Below are positions 7,942 through 12,520 of a DNA stretch of 12,520 nt, one piece after another (position 1 is the first letter of the stretch; the number at the start of each line of letters is the position of its first letter). A model generated the notes under the pieces. It ran no database searches and was not told the DNA's origin. It saw nothing but the letters and a program-made list of their open reading frames with translations. A program made the translations under genes and the position numbers. Where the stretch lies: the NCBI GenBank assembly GCA_031255495.1, contig JAIRSK010000067.1, positions 1 to 12,520 on the forward strand, in the 5' to 3' direction. This DNA comes from Endomicrobiellum devescovinae. GTDB taxonomy: Bacteria; Elusimicrobiota; Endomicrobiia; Endomicrobiales; Endomicrobiaceae.

Positions 7942-8054
7942 CACTCACAAAACCCTTCATTTTTACCTCATCCGATAAACTCAGGATCTAATGCTTATAG
8001 TTTAAATTTTACAAAAAATTTGCAAATTGGTAGCAAAAGAGAAAGGGAATAGTT

Positions 8055-8060
8055 TATACT
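8055..8060 (+). promoter_or_regulatory. Candidate -10 box for the lipoprotein gene
   Basis: TATACT lies 33 bases before the lipoprotein ATG, which is a suitable distance. No good -35 box is found at 16-18 bases upstream; TTGGTA at 8027 is 22 bases away. It is the best promoter candidate in the 7986-8093 stretch, which otherwise holds no recognisable feature. Confidence 0.3.
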
Positions 8061-8093
8061 AAGGTAAAGATAAATAAATTTGTGGGGATTAAA

Positions 8094-8699
8094 ATGAATA
8101 AAAAAAATTTGTGTTTAACATTCTTTATGTTGTTATTAATTTTTATAACATCCTGCTCTAAAGATGATAGAGATAAAGTACTTGATAGATCCCCGTCCAC
8201 TTCTAGCTCTGGAGAAAAGATTAATAGTGAAGTTTCTTCTGGTTCTGCATCTGCTTTTGAGGCTCCTGATGTTTTCAAAAGATTGCTGTCTTTTAGTTAT
8301 AGAATTAATGCCGACGGTAACGACTACATTTCAAAATATCCTGCTGACCCATCAATCGATACCTCAGCAGATGATTTTAAAAGAACGTTGGGATCTCTTT
8401 CTTCTCTTATCAGTGAAGCTATCGATTTATTATGTGCTAATACTAGTGACGGCTCTAGCACCTCAGATTTCTATGGAATCCCTGTCTCTACATCTAAATC
8501 TTCTCTTGTAATTTCAAAATTGGAGGAAGCTAAGAATACACTGGACGAGGCAATAGAAAAATTAGGCAAATTTTTCTTAGATACTGCCGACCATCCCACA
8601 GAATATCAGTATAGAGATATAGCAGAAGAGATAGAAGGTAATCTAAACACCTTAAAAGAAGATATTAATAGTGTTCTATCAGAGCTTAAAGTTCTGTGA
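8094..8699 (+). CDS. Predicted lipoprotein of unknown function
   Basis: I do not recognise the family. The 201-residue protein starts with MNKKN, a hydrophobic core and a lipobox ending ITSC, so it should be lipidated at the cysteine about 22 residues in and held in a membrane. A Ser-rich tether of about 35 residues follows, then predicted helices, including an acidic and lysine-rich C-terminal stretch (SKLEEAKNTLDEAIEKLGK and later EEIEGNLNTLKEDINSVL) that could form a coiled coil. ATG 8094 is preferred over the upstream in-frame GTG at 8082 because GTGGGGA is itself the ribosome site. The next gene starts 34 bases downstream on the same strand, so the two probably form a cell-envelope pair. 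It lies inside the tRNA-bounded accessory segment. TGA is its stop codon. Confidence 0.85.
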   Translation: MNKKNLCLTFFMLLLIFITSCSKDDRDKVLDRSPSTSSSGEKINSEVSSGSASAFEAPDVFKRLLSFSYRINADGNDYISKYPADPSIDTSADDFKRTLGSLSSLISEAIDLLCANTSDGSSTSDFYGIPVSTSKSSLVISKLEEAKNTLDEAIEKLGKFFLDTADHPTEYQYRDIAEEIEGNLNTLKEDINSVLSELKVL

Positions 8700-8716
8700 T
8701 TATAAATAAACAAAAA

Positions 8717-8726
8717 AGGAGGTGAA
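8717..8726 (+). promoter_or_regulatory. Near-perfect Shine-Dalgarno of the small secreted protein gene
   Basis: AAGGAGGTGA matches the anti-Shine-Dalgarno tail of 16S rRNA over ten bases, much stronger than the other sites in this window. It sits seven bases before ATG 8734 and decides that start over the in-frame GTG at 8722, which is part of the site itself. It suggests high translation of the small protein relative to its neighbours. Confidence 0.8.
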
Positions 8727-8733
8727 AAAAATT

Positions 8734-9132
8734 ATGAAGAAATTTTTTAGTGCTGTTCTAGCTCTTGGCTTGTTATTGTCTGTAGCTACCGGTAGCTATG
8801 CTCTTCCTGCTGCTCAAGGAGGTGATAAAGTAATAAACATCCAGCTTTCCGAGGATCAGATCTATAAAGGTGCGGCTTTGGGTTTGTGTGGTTTTGCTGC
8901 TGTCAGATTTATTGCAAACATGCAAGCTGGTGCTGGTGTTGGAATGCTACTTGTAAATGGATTAGGACATTTGGGTAATGGCTTATTAGCAATGGGTCCA
9001 GGTCTTTTACACACATTCCAGTTCGGATTATTTGTAGGTTGTGCTAGTGGGATAGCCTATGGTATAGATTATCTTAGTGACCATATGATATCTAAAAAAG
9101 CTAAATCATTGTTAGAAAGCTATTTAGAATAA
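8734..9132 (+). CDS. Small secreted or membrane glycine-rich hydrophobic protein, unknown function
   Basis: No family is recognised. From ATG 8734 it is 132 residues. The N-terminus (MKKFFSAVLALGLLLSV) followed by SYA and Leu looks like a Sec signal peptide cut after Ala. A short polar stretch (GGDKVINIQLSEDQ) leads into two or three Gly- and Ala-rich hydrophobic segments with GxxxG-like spacing, for example GAALGLCGFAAV and GVGMLLVNGLGHLGNGLLAM, then FGLFVGCASGIAYGI. The C-terminus is charged (SKKAKSLLESYLE). The features suit an oligomeric membrane protein, holin-like or pore-like peptide, or a structural envelope protein, but none of these is shown. It follows the lipoprotein by 34 bases and has an exceptionally strong ribosome site, so it is likely the highly made member of the pair. 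Confidence 0.8.
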   Translation: MKKFFSAVLALGLLLSVATGSYALPAAQGGDKVINIQLSEDQIYKGAALGLCGFAAVRFIANMQAGAGVGMLLVNGLGHLGNGLLAMGPGLLHTFQFGLFVGCASGIAYGIDYLSDHMISKKAKSLLESYLE

Positions 9133-9140
9133 TAATAGTC

Positions 9141-9173
9141 AGGTATTAATTGTTGCCTTATTTTTTATTTTTA
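9141..9173 (+). terminator. Weak hairpin and T-tract after the small secreted protein gene
   Basis: AGGTA can pair imperfectly with TTGCCT around an eight-base loop and is followed by TATTTTTTATTTTT. Location just after the stop codon and the T-tract suggest a terminator of the two-gene unit, but the stem is short. Confidence 0.3.
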
Positions 9174-9263
9174 ATTTGGTTATTTTGCTCTATATATCAT
9201 TCCAGCGTGGCTCCTAAATGATTCTTTGTTTAAAAAGGAAGTTTTTTTCTAAAGACTACATAA

Positions 9264-9578
9264 TTGGCGATATATATTAATAATATCGCTTTCTTCTGCA
9301 ATTCGTTAGAACCAACCAGATTTGCAATTCCAATAGGGATTTATAAAGTAATTTTATCATTATCTCCAAAATTTCGTAGGATACTTCCAGAGCTTCTTTC
9401 TGTTGTGGGAAGGACAGCAATAAGGATACATACAGGTAACAGTTACAAAGACTCTCAAGGTTGTATTTTGGTTGGGATAAACGACAAGGCGGGTTGGCTT
9501 AGCAATTCAGCCAAATACGAAGAAAAAATTGTAGCTTTGATTGGGCAATACCAGAAATGCTGGATAAGTATCACCTAA
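9264..9578 (+). pseudogene. DUF5675-like protein, probably N-terminally damaged
   Basis: The frame reads FFCNSLEP, AIPIGIYKV, SPKFRRILPELLSV, then IRIHTGN, KDSQGCILVG and a final WISIT, which is the conserved order of the DUF5675 family (small proteins of unknown role, often in phage or mobile contexts). Two things suggest damage. There is no good start: only TTG at 9264, and a TAA lies immediately upstream, while an IG-containing N-terminal piece (ATTGGCGAT at 9263-9271) is in another frame. The loop between the LEP and AIP motifs is also shorter than usual, with just Thr-Arg-Phe between. It may still be expressed from TTG as a 104-residue protein. It sits between the secreted-protein gene and a minus-strand ATPase. 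The family call is from memory of motifs. Confidence 0.55.
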
Positions 9579-9625
9579 ATAATCGCTAATCGTTATCCTT
9601 AATTTTCATACCCCTTCCTTCTCTT

Positions 9626-11191
9626 CTATCGCCCAAACTTACAAGCTATTTCTTTTTTGTCTCCAAATGCTATCACTAACAAACTTACATCATTTTCTGC
9701 ATACTTTTCATAGTATTTTCTTTCTCTTATTTGATTCAGTGCTTCTTCTATCATCTCTTCGCTTGATTTCTCTTTACTATACTTTATTTCCACTACTATT
9801 ATTTCTTTTCCTTTCCTTAATACTGCGTCTATTCTTCCTTTATCCGTATGCACTTCGCCTTCTACTTCATATCCGCTCATTCGTGCCGCTAGTAAAAATA
9901 ACGAATGATAATATGATTCTTTTTCTGTCGTTAAATCGTACGGTATATTCGCAAACAGCTCTCTTAAACTTTTCCCTAAATTTTCGGCATTTTTTTCCTT
10001 AAGACCCTTTGCTATCTTTTTATTTATTCCATTTATTTCTTCTGACTCTCTTAACGCATACTCTTTCATTAAACTGCTTAAAAAAGAACTTTTTACTTCG
10101 TAATTTGGAAAATCTAGTTCGTATTGCGACTCATTATCAACAATCTCTTCTTTCTTTATCGTTAAATACCCTGTTTGGAACAATAACGGTGTCGTTTCTA
10201 TTTTATCGCTTCCGTCTCCTATAAGAGAACCTCTTCCCACTTCCCGACTTTCCGCAAAGGACTCTAAATCGTTTCTTTTCTTTATTTGTTCTATCAAAAA
10301 CGTCGGCGTTCCTGTTTCAAACCAATAGTTAGCAAATTTCTTCTCGCTAAATAAGACTAATGTTGAAAACGGATTATACACATATGTTTTCCCATCCCAC
10401 GAATATCCGTTGTACCATTTTCTTATCTCTGACAATACTTCTTTTCTTGTTGTTTCCATTATTTTGGCTGTGCTTTCTATGTACTCTTTAAAGTTAATCT
10501 CTAGCTCTTCCTGAGTATATCCGCATATGGAAGAATATTTATTACTCGTTGTAATATCGTGTAAATTGTTTAATGCAGAAAACACAGATATCCCTGAAAA
10601 TCTTGATACCCCTGTCATAAACACAAACTTTAAATGCTCGTCACTTGCTTTTATCACTTGATAAAAGTCGTGCAACGTCCTTTTTACTTCTGGATATACT
10701 TCTTGCTTGCTAAGATTATCTATCAATGGCTTGTCGTATTCATCTACCAAGATTACTACTTGCTGTCCTGTCTTTTTATGCAACTTCTCTATTAACTCAG
10801 CAAACTTAACTCCTACAAGATATGTCGCACTTTCTTCAAGCACAATATTTTCTTCTCTAGCTAAATCATTTAAAAATTTATCAAGAGATATTTCTAGCTG
10901 TTCAATTGTTGCATATTGTATTTCAGCGAAATCCAAATGAATAACAGGATATGTCTTTGACCAGTCCCATTTGTCGTATATATATAACCCTTTAAATACT
11001 TCTTTATTCCCTTTAAACAACTGTTTGAAAGTGCTTATTAACAATGACTTGCCAAACCTTCTTGGTCGCGATAGAAAGTATATTCTTCCGCTAGTTATCA
11101 AGTTATATATATGTTCTGTTTTATCTACATATATTGCCACATCGTTACGTGGTACTTCAAATGTTTGTGTTCCTATTGGCAGCTTTTTCAT
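9626..11191 (-). CDS. AAA-ATPase-like protein with C-terminal PD-(D/E)XK nuclease domain
   Basis: This intact 521-residue protein has the architecture known as AAA-ATPase_like plus PDDEXK_9 (DUF1703). The N-terminus carries IGTQTFEVPR, VDKT (22-25) and a Walker A-type RPRRFGKSLL (42-51); a Walker B-like VILVDEYDKP lies at 146-155, and FMTGVSRFSG follows as a sensor-type segment. The last 70 residues hold the nuclease core: GRIDAV (Asp455), VVEIKY (Glu468, Lys470) and a helix with Gln487. All catalytic positions look present. Such proteins occur in many copies in gut bacteria; their biological role is unsettled, with roles in mobile elements or defence proposed. It starts at ATG 11191 after AAGGAC and is transcribed against every other protein gene here, so it is likely an independent insertion. 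It is cytosolic by lack of a signal. Confidence 0.9.
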   Translation of the reverse strand: MKKLPIGTQTFEVPRNDVAIYVDKTEHIYNLITSGRIYFLSRPRRFGKSLLISTFKQLFKGNKEVFKGLYIYDKWDWSKTYPVIHLDFAEIQYATIEQLEISLDKFLNDLAREENIVLEESATYLVGVKFAELIEKLHKKTGQQVVILVDEYDKPLIDNLSKQEVYPEVKRTLHDFYQVIKASDEHLKFVFMTGVSRFSGISVFSALNNLHDITTSNKYSSICGYTQEELEINFKEYIESTAKIMETTRKEVLSEIRKWYNGYSWDGKTYVYNPFSTLVLFSEKKFANYWFETGTPTFLIEQIKKRNDLESFAESREVGRGSLIGDGSDKIETTPLLFQTGYLTIKKEEIVDNESQYELDFPNYEVKSSFLSSLMKEYALRESEEINGINKKIAKGLKEKNAENLGKSLRELFANIPYDLTTEKESYYHSLFLLAARMSGYEVEGEVHTDKGRIDAVLRKGKEIIVVEIKYSKEKSSEEMIEEALNQIRERKYYEKYAENDVSLLVIAFGDKKEIACKFGR

Positions 11192-11391
11192 AAAGTCGTC
11201 CTTATCATAATTAAGCTATTATTAACATTCTACTAAAACAGAAATATAGTATCAACAAGATGTAGTATTTCATAATGTATTTAATTATTAGGCATTAAGA
11301 ACAGGCATAATATAATCAAGTGGCATTTTATAATTTAAATCTTACAATTTTTTATCTTATTTTGATAAAATAATTAATGACAGGTGTTTAT

Positions 11392-11421
11392 TTAGAACTT
11401 GCTTGTTAAATTCAATATAAT
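11392..11421 (+). promoter_or_regulatory. Candidate promoter of the recombinase remnant
   Basis: TTAGAA and TATAAT are separated by 18 bases and end 47 bases before ATG 11469, which has AGGGA just upstream. The -35 is a poor match. The whole 11192-11468 stretch is very A/T-rich, so chance matches are likely. Apart from this I see nothing else in it. Confidence 0.3.
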
Positions 11422-11468
11422 TCATTGTAAAATATTTTGTATATTTGGTTTCTAATTCAGGGATAAAT

Positions 11469-12016
11469 ATGGCATATTTAGCAAAGAAAGGCGAGAGATA
11501 TTATATCTGCGAAAGCTATCAAGTCCCTAAACTTGACGATAAAGGGTTGCCAATCAAAGATGGCGATAACAAAGCAGTCTTTAAGAATAAAATCAAATGG
11601 ACACCTTCTTCTAAAAACAAAAAGCTTGCTGAAATAGAGTTAGGCAAATATGAGGAAGATAAGGATAGAGGTCGTATTGGTTTAAATAAAAAGCATGCAA
11701 GTTGGCAAGAAATAAAAGGGAAGTATTTAACTTATTCAAAATCTACTAAAGCAAGAGCAAGTTTTCTACTAGACGAACTATTATTTGCCAAAATAGAGAA
11801 ATTTTGTCCTTCGATGTCATCCATAAATGATTTAAGTATGTCATTTGCAGAGAAATTTTTAGAATGGCTAAAAGAGGCAAAGCATAACTCTGAAGGGACT
11901 TGCTTAAGAAGGGGTTCAACGTTAAAAAACATTGAAAAAAACTTGTTGAGTGGGACATTTTGCAAATAAATCCGTTGAAGAAGCTCAAAGGATTCTTACC
12001 TGAGTTTATCGAATGA
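11469..12016 (+). pseudogene. Tyrosine recombinase (integrase), N-terminal half, frameshifted and truncated
   Basis: From ATG 11469 (AGGGA upstream) the product shows an arm-binding N-terminus (YLAKKGERYYICESYQ, then SKNKKLAEIELGKYEED) and the SAM-like core-binding domain (about 85-160: YLTYSKSTKARASF, FAEKFLEWLKEA, STLKNIEKN). The frame stops at 11969, but frame -1 from 11954 continues as DILQINPLKKLKGFLPEF, matching the usual end of this domain (xxINPLxxLK), to TGA at 12014. One frameshift near 11950 therefore splits it. The whole catalytic domain (Arg...HxxR...Tyr) is missing, and the frame runs directly into the inverted-repeat arm at 11999. It cannot be active. Such integrases commonly target tRNA genes, and a tRNA-Ser lies 307 bp further on, so it is probably the relic of the enzyme that brought in the segment. 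Confidence 0.75.
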
Positions 12017-12050
12017 GGTAAAAATGAAGAGTTTTGTGAGTGAAAAAACC

Positions 12051-12070
12051 AAAAAAGGGGAACCTTTTTT
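12051..12070 (-). terminator. A/T-rich hairpin in right arm
   Basis: AAAAAAGG pairs with CCTTTTTT around a GGAA/TTCC loop for an 8-bp stem; on the minus strand it is followed by GG and six T. It is the counterpart of the left-arm hairpin at 7916 and could end the minus-strand tRNA transcript. The A/T-rich stem makes it weak. Confidence 0.35.
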
Positions 12071-12081
12071 GAGAATTTCTT

Positions 12082-12128
12082 GAAAAAATAGCCTAAAAAA
12101 TGACGTTTTTTTGAACAAGAAAAAATAG
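12082..12128. repeat. 37-bp unit flanked by direct repeats GAAAAAATAG
   Basis: GAAAAAATAG occurs at 12082-12091 and again at 12119-12128. The left arm has the sequence once, with the 37 bases between the two starts missing. Slippage or recombination between the 10-base repeats explains the length difference between the arms. The intervening bases contain an A6...T7 hairpin. Confidence 0.85.
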
Positions 12129-12322
12129 GGTTATCGTCGGAGGAAGATTTTGAAAAAAGAGATACTAAGAAAACAAAGTTGAAGTAGATTGTTAAGATTA
12201 GAGCTTTTTTAGTGTTATGAATTTATAGACAAAAGAACTATATAGTCGCTGTTATGTTTGTATATCATCTTGCATAATATGTTTTTTATCGGGGAAATCT
12301 AAACGATAAACTAAGATGAGAA

Positions 12323-12410
12323 CGGAGAGGGGGGGATTCGAACCCCCGATACGGTTTCCCGTATATCAGTTTTCGAGACTGACGCCTTAAACCAACTCGG
12401 ACACCTCTCC
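12323..12410 (-). tRNA. tRNA-Ser (anticodon CGA), right copy
   Basis: An 88-base minus-strand tRNA with the same anticodon loop CTCGAAA. It differs from the left copy at four bases. The acceptor is fully Watson-Crick (GGAGAGG with CCTCTCC), and the variable arm is a perfect 6-bp stem (ATACGG with CCGTAT) on a GAAA tetraloop. Base 10 is T, opposite C25, so the D stem loses its first pair, where the left copy has G-C. CCA is not encoded and the discriminator is G. Both copies look foldable, so both may be functional. Confidence 0.96.
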
Positions 12411-12425
12411 AAACAATGCTACTAC

Positions 12426-12458
12426 AAAAAGAATTCCCGATAAAACTTCCGGGAATTC
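12426..12458 (-). terminator. Hairpin with T-run upstream of right tRNA-Ser
   Basis: On the minus strand GAATTCCCG pairs with CGGGAATTC around GAAGTTTTAT, followed by five T (AAAAA at 12426-12430 on plus). It matches the left-arm hairpin with a compensatory change of the loop-closing pair. It lies between the -10 element and the tRNA, as in the left arm, so it may end a gene entering from the right of the window. Confidence 0.68.
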
Positions 12459-12472
12459 AGGGAAACGTTGAG

Positions 12473-12478
12473 ATTATA
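12473..12478 (-). promoter_or_regulatory. Extended -10 element upstream of right tRNA-Ser
   Basis: On the minus strand the bases read TGCTATAAT, a consensus -10 with TGn extension, matching the left-arm element apart from the n base. It is 63 bases from the tRNA start. It is retained although flanking bases differ more between the arms, which supports a promoter role. Confidence 0.55.
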
Positions 12479-12520
12479 GCAAATAACTACTATTTTCTGC
12501 ATTTTCTATCCGTCATAACA

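Larger units (their letters stand above)
7512..7985 (+). repeat. Left arm of the large inverted repeat carrying tRNA-Ser
   Basis: The arm starts on the lptD stop codon and ends at ACTCAGG (7979-7985). Its reverse complement is found at 11999-12510. It contains, in order, an extended -10, a hairpin with T-run, tRNA-Ser and 285 bp of downstream sequence. By eye the part after the tRNA differs at only about five or six substitutions plus small indels, while the about 100 bp before the tRNA differ at roughly ten. The left arm is 38 bp shorter, mostly through absence of one 37-bp unit. Confidence 0.93.
11999..12510 (-). repeat. Right arm of the large inverted repeat carrying tRNA-Ser
   Basis: Read on the minus strand from 12510 this repeats the left arm: GATAG..AAATGC, extended -10, hairpin, tRNA-Ser and the downstream segment, ending at CTCAGG (11999-12004 on the complementary strand). 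It is 512 bp, with one 37-bp unit (12082-12118) not present in the left arm. The innermost bases encode the last codons of the recombinase remnant. The boundary beyond 12510 cannot be tested far because the window ends. Confidence 0.93.

Noticed and set aside
8082..8093. GTG start for the lipoprotein
   Set aside because: The GTG is part of the GTGGGGA ribosome site for ATG 8094, and the later start gives a normal lipoprotein signal peptide.
9562..9598. GGATAA...TTATCC inverted repeat between the DUF5675 remnant and the ATPase gene
   Set aside because: Six base pairs with a 25-base loop and no T-run; too weak to call a terminator or operator.
9667..11210. Several plus-strand open frames opposite the AAA-ATPase gene
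   Set aside because: Low-complexity Leu/Ser-rich products that mirror the A-rich coding strand; the minus-strand gene has clear motifs over the same range.
11732..11988. Minus-strand frames over the recombinase remnant
   Set aside because: Two overlapping frames with no motif or ribosome site, explained as shadows of the plus-strand recombinase.
7986..11998. Insertion sequence, classical direct-repeat att sites or CRISPR array in the segment
   Set aside because: No transposase, no short terminal inverted repeats with target duplication, no direct copy of the tRNA 3' end, and no regularly spaced repeats were seen.

Overview
The window looks like a low-GC, diderm bacterial chromosome. The lipid A/LPS genes (arabinose-5-phosphate isomerase, LptD), the compact gene-overlapping operon and the mix of intact and decaying genes fit a host-restricted Elusimicrobiota symbiont of the Endomicrobium type. 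That assignment is inference from gene style; no marker gene in the window proves it.

Bases 1-7516 are a plus-strand housekeeping run: hisA (interrupted by an in-frame TGA), trpF, kdsD/kpsF, accD, folC, a ROK sugar kinase and lptD. Spacing is tight: accD/folC overlap by 4 bases, folC/ROK by 1 base, and kdsD starts just after the trpF stop, so most of it is probably one transcription unit. It mixes amino-acid synthesis, fatty-acid initiation, folate polyglutamylation, sugar phosphorylation and outer-membrane LPS assembly.

Bases 7512-12510 form the most unusual part. Two near-identical arms, 474 and 512 bp, lie in inverted orientation. Each carries an extended -10 element, a terminator-like hairpin, a complete tRNA-Ser(CGA) gene and about 300 bp of downstream sequence. 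Both tRNAs point inward and bracket a 4.0 kb accessory segment.

The segment (7986-11998) holds a lipoprotein gene, a small secreted glycine-rich hydrophobic protein behind a near-perfect Shine-Dalgarno, a damaged DUF5675-like phage-associated gene, an intact minus-strand AAA-ATPase/PD-(D/E)XK protein, and the frameshifted N-terminal half of a tyrosine recombinase that runs into the right arm. The simplest reading is a decayed tRNA-associated integrative element whose end was copied or inverted to give a large palindromic frame. The arm sequence downstream of the tRNAs is more similar between copies than the tRNA promoters are, and the hairpin shows a compensatory base-pair change.
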